Shown: positions 14,928 to 23,016 of the stretch, one piece after another | Numbering within the stretch: the stretch's first letter is position 1 | How the letters are laid out: the number at the start of each line of letters is the position of its first letter | Source: Pantoea sp. 18069 | GTDB taxonomy: Bacteria; Pseudomonadota; Gammaproteobacteria; Burkholderiales; Burkholderiaceae_C | Assembly (NCBI RefSeq): GCF_902706035.1 | Contig: NZ_CACSJA010000043.1 | Location: forward strand, 1-42,432 | Reading direction: 5' to 3' | DNA: 42,432 bases | Position numbers and translations under genes: made by a program | Notes under the pieces: generated by a model | The model's input: the letters and a program-made list of their open reading frames with translations, nothing else | The model's database searches: none | What the model was told of the DNA's origin: nothing

Positions 14928-15104
14928 ATGCCAAAGCGCCAAGCCCCCGCCCACAAACTGAAACTGCAAGTCAAGGCGCTGGCAAAAGATGTCGCTGAAC
15001 TTCGGGCCGAGTTGGTGCCGGTCAACTCGGCGCGCGTTCAGGCGGAGGCGTGCCTTTCCGCGCGGTTGACTTTCTTGCAGGGTGCAGCAAATGGCCAAGA
15101 TTGA
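14928..15104 (+). CDS. 58-aa basic helical protein
   Basis: ATG at 14928 has AGGAG seven bases upstream. N-terminus is basic (PKRQAPAHKLKLQVKALAKD), then a helix with heptad-like Leu/Val spacing. First protein gene after the tRNA; overlaps the next gene by 14 bases. No family recognised. Confidence 0.65.
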   Translation: MPKRQAPAHKLKLQVKALAKDVAELRAELVPVNSARVQAEACLSARLTFLQGAANGQD

Positions 15105-15333
15105 TGCAAGAACCACCGATGTGATCTGCATGGACACCGGGGAGCGCCTGCGTCGAGTCGTTTCCATCGACGCGGAGCGCGGCGAGGTTGTCTGCCAGCA
15201 CTGGCCGTTGCGCCCCAACCTCAAGGTGCGCGGCACCATCGACACATTCGTCCTTCGGTTTCGCGCTGTCCATCCGATCTATGCGGGAAGCTTCCGGCCG
15301 TATCTGGTGCACTGCTATGGAAGGTTGCAATGA
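15091..15333 (+). CDS. 80-aa beta-rich protein of unknown function
   Basis: Start at ATG 15091, preceded by a GGGTG site; a GTG at 15082 is a weaker choice. The sequence alternates short strands (DVICMDTGERLRRVVSIDA; GEVVCQHWPLRP; RGTIDTFVLRF), suggesting a small beta-barrel. Its stop overlaps the HNH gene as ATGA, tying it to the packaging region. No family recognised. Confidence 0.7.
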   Translation: MAKIDARTTDVICMDTGERLRRVVSIDAERGEVVCQHWPLRPNLKVRGTIDTFVLRFRAVHPIYAGSFRPYLVHCYGRLQ

Positions 15334-15746
15334 GTCACCGCCCCCGCATCCCTGCGGCCCCCACGCGCGTGCAGATGGTCGGTGCCCGCAAACTACGGCA
15401 GGCCCCACGCCTTGGGGCTACTGGCCGCGCTCGTGGTCGAGCCCGACAGGATGCCCGGCTGCGCGTCTGGTTGCGTGATGGGCCGAAGTGCGCATGCTGC
15501 GGCGAGCTGGTCGACATCACGCCCGGCACGGCGCGGCCCTTCGAGCTGGATCACATCGTGCCGCTCTGGCAGGGGGGCGAAGACGCCGACGAGAACAGGC
15601 AGTGCCTGTGCGTCACCTACGACGCCGAGGGCTGCAAGCGTGGCTGCCACGTCGAGAAGACGGCGCGCGAGGCGGCTGAGCGTTCGCGTCAAGGCCTGCC
15701 TGCCGTACCCCAAGGGCAAAGGCAGCCGCCGCCTTACACCCTCTAA
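15330..15746 (+). CDS. HNH endonuclease next to the terminase genes
   Basis: 138 aa. Basic N-terminus (1-45), then a zinc-bound HNH core: CACC (about 54-57), FELDHIVPLWQGGEDADENRQ (given as the key His-Asp-His region about 71-90), and C-x4-CH with a following KT near 101-112. Such HNH proteins lie beside terminase genes in many cos phages; in HK97 the equivalent gp74 is needed with terminase for cutting cos DNA. A packaging role at the region just downstream is therefore likely. Confidence 0.9.
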   Translation: MSHRPRIPAAPTRVQMVGARKLRQAPRLGATGRARGRARQDARLRVWLRDGPKCACCGELVDITPGTARPFELDHIVPLWQGGEDADENRQCLCVTYDAEGCKRGCHVEKTAREAAERSRQGLPAVPQGQRQPPPYTL

Positions 15747-16140
15747 GCCTTACACCGTGTAAGCGCAAAAGTACGGAGAGGGCTTAGCGGAATGAGGTTG
15801 AGGCGATGAGAGGGGCCAGGACGCGCGCGGCGTCGGCGGGGGCGCGATGGGTACGGCCCCGGTCGCGCGCCTCGCCTGAGGCCGTCTCGCGCGCTTCTGG
15901 GCCATCGGTCGTGGGGTCGAGGGCCATTGAGGGGAGGGGGCGGGTCAAAGGCTGAAGGCCCTTTTCCCGGATACCGCACTGTTCCTCACGCGTACAAAAA
16001 AGCCCTCTGTTTGATTGTTTTGGGTGGGGCGGTTGGTTGAAGAAATGGCCGTAACCCTTTGTCATTAAATAGGTTTCTGCATCTTTGAATTCGTGGAGTG
16101 CGTGGAAATCAAAGAAATCAAAGATTCAAAGAGGTGAGCC
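15747..16140. other. 394-bp gap with inverted repeats, candidate cos region
   Basis: No gene is convincing here; reverse-strand frames at 15743-16065 lack ribosome sites. Features: CTTACACCGTGTAAG, a perfect 7-bp-arm palindrome at 15749-15763, with CTTACACC also at 15733-15740; CTAAGCC (15743-15749) and its complement GGCTTAG (15781-15787); TCTTTGAAT (16082-16090) and complement ATTCAAAGA (16124-16132), with three TCAAAG repeats at about 16109-16131. Location between the HNH and terminase genes is where cos sites usually lie. Confidence 0.4.
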
Positions 16141-16593
16141 ATGGCAAGAGGTGGGTCGCGGCCTGGTGCTGGCCGCCCAAAGAAGACCCCGGCAGCTCCC
16201 GCGGCGCCGGCAACGCCCGTTGAGGCGAGGAAGTACGCGAAGAGATCGGCGCCGCCCGCAGTTGACGCGGATGGGTTTAAGACCGAGGCCGCGCCGCCCA
16301 ATTGGCCGTTTGGAAAAGAGCCGCCTGCGCCGCCTGCGCCGCCTGCGCCGCCCGCCGACCTGTCCAATCTCATGCCGCTTGATTTCCTGCTGGAGGTCAT
16401 GCGCGATGCCGCGGAGGAAAAGGGTCGGCGCATACAGGCCGCCACGCTTGCCGCTCCTTACTGCCACCCCAAGAAGGGCGAGGCCAGCGCCAAGAAGGAA
16501 GCCGAAACCGCCCGCAAGGAGGCCGCCAAAACTGGGCGGTTCGGGCGACGACAACCGCCAGCCCTCACAGCCGTGCAGGGTGGGAAAACATAG
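16141..16593 (+). CDS. terS: Terminase small subunit
   Basis: 150 aa, GAGGTGAG upstream of the ATG. The start MARGGSRPGAGRPKK is a hallmark of phage small terminase proteins and is basic for DNA binding. A Pro/Ala linker (about 60-72, coded by a 9-bp tandem repeat) leads to a helical domain with PLDFLLEVMRDAAEEKG and a Lys/Ala-rich helix for oligomerisation. It would recognise phage DNA and present it to the large subunit encoded next. Assignment rests on these features and on position. Confidence 0.82.
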   Translation: MARGGSRPGAGRPKKTPAAPAAPATPVEARKYAKRSAPPAVDADGFKTEAAPPNWPFGKEPPAPPAPPAPPADLSNLMPLDFLLEVMRDAAEEKGRRIQAATLAAPYCHPKKGEASAKKEAETARKEAAKTGRFGRRQPPALTAVQGGKT

Positions 16594-16624
16594 CCAGCAT
16601 CTGGCGTGATCGCTGGAGACTGCC

Positions 16625-18304
16625 ATGGAATGGACAACCGCTTGCACGGACTGGGAGCAACGCATCGTTGCAGGCCAGAGCCTGATCGTGTCGCCCCCGC
16701 TTTTCCCCGATGTGGCGGATGAGGCCTGGACCATCTGCAGTAGCTTCATCCTGACCGATGTCACGGGGCGCCCCACGATTGGTCAGGTGGCGCGGCCCTG
16801 GCTGCGTGACTTCGTTCGAACCATCTTCGGGGCTGAAAGCCCGGAGGGGCGGCGCCTGATAAACGAGTATTTCTTCATGGTCAGCAAGAAGAACGCCAAG
16901 AGCACGATCGCCGCGGCCATCATGCTGACGGCGCTGCTGATGAACTGGCGCGATGAGGCCGAGCTACTGATCCTCAGCCCGACCATTGAGGTTGCCAACA
17001 ACAGCTACAAGCCGATCAGCGCTTTCATCAAAGCCGACGACGAGCTGGCCGACATGCTGAGGGTTCAGGACTATCACCGCCTGGTCACCCACAAGGATTC
17101 CAATGCGTTCCTCAAAGTGGTTGCCGCCGATGAGGCAACGGTCACTGGCAAGAAGGCCAGCTTCGTCTTTGTGGATGAGCTGCATGAGTTCGGCAAGAAG
17201 GGGCGGGCGTCCAACATGTTGTTGGAGGCCACGGGCGGGCTGACATCGCGGCCCGAAGGCTTCGTCATTTACGCCACAACGCAGTCGGAGGAGCCACCTG
17301 CAGGGGTGTTCAAAGACAAGCTCGACTATGCGCGCCAGGTGCGAGATGGAGAAATTGTTGATCCCAAGTTTCTGCCACTGATCTATGAGTTCCCCACGGA
17401 AATGCTCAAAGAGGGCGCGCACAAGGATTTGAACAATGCCCATGTGACCAACCCGAACTGGGGTGCGTCCGTGGACATCGAGCGGATCCGCCAACTGCAC
17501 GGCCAAGCCGTAGCAAAAGGCGAGGCCGGGCTCAAGGAGTTCTGGGCAAAGCATCTGAACGTGGAGATTGGGCTCAATCTGCGGTCCGATCGATGGTCGG
17601 GTGCGGATTTCTGGGAGGCTGCGGCAATCCCTATGTCCACGCTGGAGGAGCTGCTGGAACGCAGCGAGGTGGTGACGGTCGGGATTGATGGCGGCGGCCT
17701 TGATGACTTGCTGGGACTGTCGGTGGTGGGGCGGGAGATCGATACAGGTCGTTGGCTCAGCTGGTCTCGAGGATGGATCCACCCGATTGCGCTGGAGCGT
17801 CGCAAGTCCGAGGAAGCGAAGTACCGCGATTTCATCGCGGCCGGAGACCTGGTGCTGGTGGATGAGGTGGGCCAAGACGTGGACGAGGTGGTCCAGATCG
17901 TGGAGCAAATAGAGGAAACGGGCTTGCTCGACAAGGTTGGCGTTGACCGCCTGGGCCTGGGCGCCATTTATGACGCACTGGTCGGCACCGACGACGAGCC
18001 GGGCCCGATCCTGCCGGATCAGGTGGTAGGCATTCCGCAGGGCTACCAGATGAACGGCGCGATCAAGACGGCCGAGCGCCGCGTCGCCGCCAAGAAGCTG
18101 GTCCACGGCGGCAGCGCCTTGATGGCCTGGTGTGTGGGCAACGCCAAGACGGTGATGCAGGGCAATGCCGTGACCATCACCAAGCAGGCCAGCGGCGTCG
18201 GCAAGATCGATTTGCTGATGGCCCTTTTCGATGCCGTGTATCTCATGGCGCTGAACCCGGAGGCGAAGGCCGGCCCGGCTATCTACTCAATGGAGCTGGG
18301 ATGA
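16625..18304 (+). CDS. terL: Terminase large subunit (packaging ATPase/nuclease)
   Basis: 559 aa, full length for the Terminase_1/HK97-like family. Motor domain: deviant Walker A MVSKKNAKST at about 85-94, as is usual in this family, and Walker B FVFVDELHEFG with Asp184-Glu185. Motif TTQSEEPP near 219-226 is coupling motif III. Nuclease domain begins at about 351 with VGIDGGGLDD, and VLVDEV near 413. It cuts concatemeric DNA and pumps it into the prohead. GGAGA precedes the ATG; overlaps the portal gene by four bases. Confidence 0.96.
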   Translation: MEWTTACTDWEQRIVAGQSLIVSPPLFPDVADEAWTICSSFILTDVTGRPTIGQVARPWLRDFVRTIFGAESPEGRRLINEYFFMVSKKNAKSTIAAAIMLTALLMNWRDEAELLILSPTIEVANNSYKPISAFIKADDELADMLRVQDYHRLVTHKDSNAFLKVVAADEATVTGKKASFVFVDELHEFGKKGRASNMLLEATGGLTSRPEGFVIYATTQSEEPPAGVFKDKLDYARQVRDGEIVDPKFLPLIYEFPTEMLKEGAHKDLNNAHVTNPNWGASVDIERIRQLHGQAVAKGEAGLKEFWAKHLNVEIGLNLRSDRWSGADFWEAAAIPMSTLEELLERSEVVTVGIDGGGLDDLLGLSVVGREIDTGRWLSWSRGWIHPIALERRKSEEAKYRDFIAAGDLVLVDEVGQDVDEVVQIVEQIEETGLLDKVGVDRLGLGAIYDALVGTDDEPGPILPDQVVGIPQGYQMNGAIKTAERRVAAKKLVHGGSALMAWCVGNAKTVMQGNAVTITKQASGVGKIDLLMALFDAVYLMALNPEAKAGPAIYSMELG

Positions 18305-19596
18305 CGCAGACTTTCAATATGACCGCACAGGCGCACGGTAGCCGTGTGCTGGGTGGCTGGATCGCCGGCCGCGAGGGCGCGGCGGAGCGCGCCGGCCTGC
18401 TGGCGCTGGGTGAGAGCGAGGTCACCAGCGGCGGCACCACAATGGCCGAGCTGGCGGGCCTGCTGGGTGCGTCGAGCCGCTCCGCAGCAGGTGTGCGGGT
18501 GACCAAGGACGCGGCAATGCGCGTTTCTGTGGTCTATGCCGCGGTGTCGCTGGTGGCGGGTGCCATAGCTTCGCTGCCGATCTCCATCTATGAGCGCGCC
18601 AGCCGCGAGAAGGTGGACCACGAATATTGGTACTTGCTGAACGAGAGCGCGGGCGGTGTCTGGACCGCCTTCACGTTCTGGGAATACCTCATGAGTTCGA
18701 AGCTGTTCGAGGGTGACGGCTTCGCGGAGCTGGTGCGCTCGAGCGTGCGCAGCTCCAAGATCCTCGCGCTCAAACCGCTACACCCGTTGAGCGTCGATCC
18801 CTTCAAGAAGGGCGACAAGGTGTTGTACCGAGTGAACCCTGCGGACGGCGGGCCGTCGTACACGCTGGACAGCGCGGACATGCTGCACATTCCGAGCCTG
18901 GGCTTTGACGGCTTGCGCAGCCCCAGTCCGATCACCTTCGCGGGTCGAGAGGCTATCGGCGCAGCGATTGCCGCCCAGGATCACAGCAGCCGCTTTTTTG
19001 CTTCTGGCGCGAACATCGACTATGCGCTCAAGGCCCCGGGCCGGCTTTCGGGAAAGCAGCTAGACGATCTCAAGGCCTCCTTGATGGCGCGCGCGATGAA
19101 CGGCGGCCGCGGGCCATTGATTCTCTCGGGCGGCCTTGAGCCGGCGCAGCTGTCCATCAACAGCAAAGATGCGGAAATCCTGGCGACACGCCTTTTCGGC
19201 GTTGAGGAGATCTCGCGGATTCTGGGCGTGCCGCCGCACATGATTGGCCACACCGACAAACAGACCAGCTTCGGTACTGGCATCGAGCAGCAGGGCATCG
19301 GCTTCGTTCGCTACACGCTGCAGCGGCACCTTACGCCGATTCGCCAGGAGCTCAACCGGAAGTTCTGGCCCACGCGTGAACAACTGTTCCTTGAGCACAT
19401 GGTCGAGGCGCTGGAGCGCGCCGACCTGAAAACCCGCTACGAGGCTTACCGCATTGCAATGGGCCGGGCCGGCGAGATGCCATGGATGGACGCCAACGAG
19501 GTTCGCCGCCGCGAGAACCTGCCATCGAACGCAAGCCTGCTGCGTAACCCTGGCAAAGACGACGGGAAGGAAAAAGATGAAAAACCGACTCAATAA
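18301..19596 (+). CDS. HK97-type portal protein
   Basis: 431 aa from ATG 18301 (ATGA overlap with terL). N-terminus variable; from about 60 the family pattern appears: VSVVYAAVSLVAGAIASLPISIYER, EYWYLLNE, FTFWEYLMSS, then LKPLHPL and DMLHIPSLGFDGL, ending with IEEISRILGVPPHMIG-type residues at about 302-318 and a LEHMVEALERADLKTRYEAY tail. Twelve copies form the DNA channel at one capsid vertex and the docking site for terminase and connectors. Confidence 0.95.
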   Translation: MTQTFNMTAQAHGSRVLGGWIAGREGAAERAGLLALGESEVTSGGTTMAELAGLLGASSRSAAGVRVTKDAAMRVSVVYAAVSLVAGAIASLPISIYERASREKVDHEYWYLLNESAGGVWTAFTFWEYLMSSKLFEGDGFAELVRSSVRSSKILALKPLHPLSVDPFKKGDKVLYRVNPADGGPSYTLDSADMLHIPSLGFDGLRSPSPITFAGREAIGAAIAAQDHSSRFFASGANIDYALKAPGRLSGKQLDDLKASLMARAMNGGRGPLILSGGLEPAQLSINSKDAEILATRLFGVEEISRILGVPPHMIGHTDKQTSFGTGIEQQGIGFVRYTLQRHLTPIRQELNRKFWPTREQLFLEHMVEALERADLKTRYEAYRIAMGRAGEMPWMDANEVRRRENLPSNASLLRNPGKDDGKEKDEKPTQ

Positions 19597-20356
19597 GCTG
19601 TATGCGGACAACCGCCGTGCCAGCGCCCGCAAGTTCGAAGTGGTCGCCAAGGCCGACTCAGCCGATGTAGAGATCTTCCTGTACGACCACATTGTCTCCA
19701 ATGAAGATGAGGCCGACTGGTGGGGTGGTGTGGCGCCCGAATCGTTCGTCAAGGCGGTCTACTCGGTCGACCCCAGCGCGAAGATTCACCTGCGCATCAA
19801 CAGCCCGGGGGGCTCGGTGTTTGCTGCCCGCGCGATGGAGCAGGCCCTGCGCGATCACAAGGGCGGGGTGATCGTGCATATCGACGGCTTGGCAGCGTCT
19901 GCGGCCACGTTCATCGCCATGGCCGGCGAGGAAGTGATTATGGGCAAGGGGGCCATGTTCATGATTCACAAGGCATGGACCGGCATGTGGGGCAACGCCA
20001 ACGACCTGCGCAAGGAAGCTGACTTGCTCGACAAGATCGACGGCACTCTGGCCCAGACCTACGCCACCAAGACCGGAAAGGAGGTGGCGCAGATCTCCGA
20101 TTGGATGGCGGAAGAAACGTGGTTCACGGCCGATGAAGCGCTGGAGCATGGCTTCGCCACATCCATCGCGGACTCCGACGCCAAAGCGAGCGTTAAGGCC
20201 ATGGCCTGGAATCTCTCTGCCTACGCCAACGCTCCTGCCGCCACACCTACCCGGGAAACTCCCGCGCCGACGAGCGACGCCGCATTCGCTTCCACCGACC
20301 ACCGTGCCCGCCAGCAGCAACGCTTGACCATGCTGGCCCGCGTAGCCCCTCAGTAA
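19577..20356 (+). CDS. ClpP-like prohead protease
   Basis: 259 aa; start at 19577 inside the end of the portal gene (20-bp overlap). ClpP/SppA fold: LRINSPGGSVF (about 72-82), nucleophile Ser108 in DGLAASAATFIAM, catalytic His131 in MFMIHKAW. The region WMAEETWFTADEALEHGF is also typical of the family. It matures the capsid by removing the N-terminal scaffold domain of the major capsid protein encoded next. The tail after about 215 is low complexity. Confidence 0.94.
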   Translation: MKNRLNKLYADNRRASARKFEVVAKADSADVEIFLYDHIVSNEDEADWWGGVAPESFVKAVYSVDPSAKIHLRINSPGGSVFAARAMEQALRDHKGGVIVHIDGLAASAATFIAMAGEEVIMGKGAMFMIHKAWTGMWGNANDLRKEADLLDKIDGTLAQTYATKTGKEVAQISDWMAEETWFTADEALEHGFATSIADSDAKASVKAMAWNLSAYANAPAATPTRETPAPTSDAAFASTDHRARQQQRLTMLARVAPQ

Positions 20357-20378
20357 GCGCCTCGCGCAACTGTGATCG

Positions 20379-20400
20379 CCGCCCTTGAGGCGGTTTTTTT
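20379..20400 (+). terminator. Intrinsic terminator between protease and capsid genes
   Basis: CCGCC (20379-20383), loop CTTGA, GGCGG (20389-20393), then seven T (20394-20400). Lies inside the late operon, so capsid expression needs read-through, antitermination, or a local promoter not evident here. Confidence 0.85.
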
Positions 20401-20450
20401 ATGTCCGAAACGACCTGCGCGAGCGGTCAAACCTGAACGAAAGACTCATC

Positions 20451-21698
20451 ATGAGCAAACTTGCACAACTGCGCGCCCAGCGCGATGCCAAGGCCAAGGC
20501 CGCAGCCGATCTGAACGCCAAGACCCCTGCCGATCAGCGCATGCCCGCGGCTGATGCGTCGGCGCTCGACGCCGTTTTGAACGAAATCGAGGCCATCGAC
20601 GGCGAGATCAACCGCGAAAACCGCCTGAACCAAGTGGCCGGCGACGAACGCGCCGAGCATGAGGCTGCGATGAATGCGGCTGCTGGCACGGGCGCAGACC
20701 CCAAGAACCCCGAGGCCGGCGCCCTGCGCGCGATGCTCAAGGGCGGGCTCTCGAATCTCTCCGATGAGCAGCGCAACGCCATGCGTGCGCGCCAGACCGG
20801 CGACATTCAAGGCGCCATGTCCACCACGACCGGTTCCGAGGGTGGCTACACAGTGGCCACCGAGTTCAGCCGCACCCTGCTGGAAGCCATGAAGCAGATG
20901 GGCGGCGTGCGCGCCGTGGCAAGCGCGATCCAGACGGCGACCGGCGCGCAAATGCTGTTTCCTACTGCCGACGCCACGGCCGAGGAAGGCGAGATCGTGG
21001 GCCAGAACGCATCGGTGAGCACCGGTGAAACGACCTTCGGCCAAGCCTCTCTGGACGTCTACAAATACAGCTCCAAGAGCATCGCGCTGCCGTTCGAGCT
21101 GCTGCAGGACTCGTTCATCGACATCGAGGCCTATATCAAGTCGCTGCTGGCGCTGCGTCTGGGTCGCATCCAGAACCGCCACCAGACCGTGGGAACGGGT
21201 GTGGGTCAGCCTCCCGGCCTGATAATGCGCGCCGCGGTGGGTAAGACGGGTGCCACTGGACAGACCACCGTCGTGACCTATGACGACCTGGTGGATCTGG
21301 AGCACTCGGTGGACCCGATCTACCGTTCGCGCGCTGGCTGGATGTTCCACGATGACACACTCAAGGTGCTGCGCAAGATCAAGGACGGCCAGGGTCGCCC
21401 CATCTTTACGCCGGGCTACGAGCAGGGCAACCCGGGCGGCGCGCCCGATCGCCTGATGAACCGCGCCATCAACATCAACCAGAACATGGCGCCCATGGCG
21501 GCGAACGCGAAGTCGATCGCATACGGCGACTTCAGCAAGTACCTGATCCGCGATGTGATGGATGTGACGCTGTTCCGCATGACCGACTCGAAGTACACCG
21601 AGAAGGGTCAAGTCGGCTTCTTGGCCTTCTGCCGCTCGGGCGGCAACCTGCTGGATGTGGGCGGCGCCGTGAAGGCCTACGTCAACTCTGCGACCTGA
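20451..21698 (+). CDS. HK97-fold major capsid protein
   Basis: 415 aa from ATG 20451. Residues 1-75 form a charged coiled coil (scaffold/delta domain: LAQLRAQRDAKAKAAADLNAK and similar), followed by a flexible segment to about 120 where the protease probably cuts. The remainder has the HK97 pattern: GGYTVATEFSRTLLEAM, PTADATAEEGEIVGQN, KYSSKSIALPFELLQDSF and, near the end, IAYGDFSKYLIRDV. It builds the icosahedral shell. The ribosome site is modest (GAAAG). Confidence 0.95.
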   Translation: MSKLAQLRAQRDAKAKAAADLNAKTPADQRMPAADASALDAVLNEIEAIDGEINRENRLNQVAGDERAEHEAAMNAAAGTGADPKNPEAGALRAMLKGGLSNLSDEQRNAMRARQTGDIQGAMSTTTGSEGGYTVATEFSRTLLEAMKQMGGVRAVASAIQTATGAQMLFPTADATAEEGEIVGQNASVSTGETTFGQASLDVYKYSSKSIALPFELLQDSFIDIEAYIKSLLALRLGRIQNRHQTVGTGVGQPPGLIMRAAVGKTGATGQTTVVTYDDLVDLEHSVDPIYRSRAGWMFHDDTLKVLRKIKDGQGRPIFTPGYEQGNPGGAPDRLMNRAININQNMAPMAANAKSIAYGDFSKYLIRDVMDVTLFRMTDSKYTEKGQVGFLAFCRSGGNLLDVGGAVKAYVNSAT

Positions 21699-21703
21699 TG
21701 AAC

Positions 21704-21739
21704 CCAGGCCCCGGCGATGGCTGGGGCCGCATCCGAAGG
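21704..21739 (+). repeat. 36-bp direct repeat, copy 1 (intergenic)
   Basis: Identical to 21851-21886. It includes a hairpin GGCCCC (21707-21712)/GGGGCC (21723-21728) and the GAAGG that serves the gene starting at 21747. No T tract follows, so it is not a standard terminator. Confidence 0.9.
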
Positions 21740-21746
21740 AATTGAC

Positions 21747-22139
21747 ATGGCAAAAGCTCAACCCAAGACCAGCGCAGACGGTGCGCCGGCAGGCGGCCTG
21801 GTCCAGGATCAGCAGCAGGGCGATGCAGCAGCCGGGCAGGAACACGCGGGCCAGGCCCCGGCGATGGCTGGGGCCGCATCCGAAGGTGCTGGTGCTGGTG
21901 ACGTGCTGCAGGGTGGTTCCAATCCCGAGCCTGAGGCACTGGTGGATGTGCGCGTTCTGGCGGCCGTGACCATCGCTGAACAGCGCTTTCATCCTGACGA
22001 TTTGATCGAAGGCGTGCCCCAGGGCGTGGCCCAGGCCTACGCCGGCAGCGTGGATCCGCATCCTGATGCAGTGGCGTACGCGCGCTCGATCGGTGCGCCC
22101 GTCAAGCCGTTCCCGGGTCAGGCCCATGCAGAAGATTGA
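21747..22139 (+). CDS. Small structural-region protein with low-complexity N-terminus
   Basis: 130 aa, ATG preceded by GAAGGA. Residues 1-65 are Gln/Gly/Ala-rich and probably disordered; this part includes a 12-residue segment coded by the second copy of a 36-bp repeat. The ordered part (about 66-130: EALVDVRVLAAVTIAEQRF, HPDDLIEGVPQGVAQAY) has no certain family. Position directly after the capsid gene suggests a head decoration or connector function; this is inference. Confidence 0.75.
   Translation: MAKAQPKTSADGAPAGGLVQDQQQGDAAAGQEHAGQAPAMAGAASEGAGAGDVLQGGSNPEPEALVDVRVLAAVTIAEQRFHPDDLIEGVPQGVAQAYAGSVDPHPDAVAYARSIGAPVKPFPGQAHAED
21851..21886 (+). repeat. 36-bp direct repeat, copy 2 (inside the gene)
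   Basis: Exact copy of 21704-21739, here in frame and coding QAPAMAGAASEG. Offset between copies is 147 bp, a multiple of three. Suggests a local duplication of the gene's own leader. Confidence 0.9.
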
Positions 22140-22455
22140 CCTGGCGCGCGCCAAGCTGCATTTGCGGATGGCCGAGGATGACGTCGAGGAGGATCTGCTT
22201 ATCGAGGGCTGGATCGCCGCGGCGTATCTGGCGATCGAGGGCAAGATTTTCAGCAAGCTCTACGAGGGCGAGGCCGAAATCCCGGAGGGCAGAACAGGCG
22301 TGGTGATTGATGAGGTCATTCATGCGGCCGCGCAGCTCATTCTGGGGCACCTCTACGTCAACCGGGAGGAAGTCGCACCAGGGCAGGCTGCCACGATCCC
22401 TATGGGCGCGGAATGGCTGCTGTTGCCCTATGTGGATACGTCGAAGGGGTTCTGA
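22126..22455 (+). CDS. Head-tail connector, gp6-like
   Basis: 109 aa; start at 22126, overlapping the previous gene by 14 bp. The pattern KLHLRMAEDDVEEDLLIEGWIAA followed by a helix and AAQLILGHLYVNREEV is typical of the HK97 gp6/QLRG adaptor family. A ring of these proteins attaches under the portal. Gene order capsid-connector-closure-neck-terminator supports the call. Confidence 0.88.
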   Translation: MQKIDLARAKLHLRMAEDDVEEDLLIEGWIAAAYLAIEGKIFSKLYEGEAEIPEGRTGVVIDEVIHAAAQLILGHLYVNREEVAPGQAATIPMGAEWLLLPYVDTSKGF

Positions 22456-22790
22456 TGAAAGCCGGAAGCCTTAAAGACCGAATTCATATTCAGCGCAAAA
22501 CGGGTGGCAAGGACGACTGGGGGACACCTTTGTCAGAGGCCTGGGAGGACATCACCGCTCAGCGCCTCGCGGCCAATGTGCGGCACCGCTCGGGGCTTGG
22601 CGCGATCAAGGCGGATGCCGAGGTCTCCATCGTGCGCGCGTCGATCCGCATCCGGCGCCGCACTGACGTCGACGCCGGTATGCGCGTGGTCTTCATGTTC
22701 ACGCTGTACGACATCGAGGCCGTGCTGCCCGGCGAAACCCGCGAGTACATCGACCTGGTTTGCAAGCAGATCAAAGGAATCCAGCAATGA
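22455..22790 (+). CDS. Head closure protein, SPP1 gp16-like
   Basis: 111 aa, start codon overlapping the preceding stop (TGATG). Begins MKAGSLKDRIHIQRK, the usual start of the head-tail joining/closure family, with mixed strands and a conserved IRIRRRTDVDAGMRVVF and ending in YIDLVCKQIKG. It seals the DNA channel below the connector. Confidence 0.9.
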   Translation: MKAGSLKDRIHIQRKTGGKDDWGTPLSEAWEDITAQRLAANVRHRSGLGAIKADAEVSIVRASIRIRRRTDVDAGMRVVFMFTLYDIEAVLPGETREYIDLVCKQIKGIQQ

Positions 22791-23014
22791 CCACCGAAAA
22801 GAAATCGACCGAGCCGAAGGCTAAGGCGTTGCCTGCTGCGGCAGCACTGACCACGGCCCCGGGGCGCTTCGGCGCGCGTAGCTACGCGGCGGGCATCATC
22901 ATCGAGGGCGTGCCGCTTGATGTGGTCGAGGCTCGGGCCTGGCTGGAGGCGGACGCGGCCAAGGTGCGCGAGGCCCGGCGTGCTGGCGCTGCAGTCGTGC
23001 GCTACCGGGGGTAG
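22787..23014 (+). CDS. 75-aa protein in the connector cluster
   Basis: Start at 22787 by ATGA overlap. A Lys/Ala-rich leader precedes YAAGIIIEGVPLDVVEARAWLEADAAKVREARRAGAAVVRYRG in outline, a short beta-alpha unit (only key parts cited: IIIEGVPLD and WLEADAAKV). No family recognised. Sits between head closure and the neck protein, so probably a minor structural or assembly factor. Confidence 0.7.
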   Translation: MTTEKKSTEPKAKALPAAAALTTAPGRFGARSYAAGIIIEGVPLDVVEARAWLEADAAKVREARRAGAAVVRYRG

Positions 23015-23016
23015 CC

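Noticed and set aside
15784..16065. 93-codon minus-strand frame between HNH and terS genes
   Set aside because: No ribosome site, opposite to all late genes, and composition typical of a shadow frame in GC-rich DNA.
16320..16360. CCGCCTGCG tandem repeat in terS as a separate element
   Set aside because: It simply codes the Pro/Ala linker and is common in such proteins; noted under terS.
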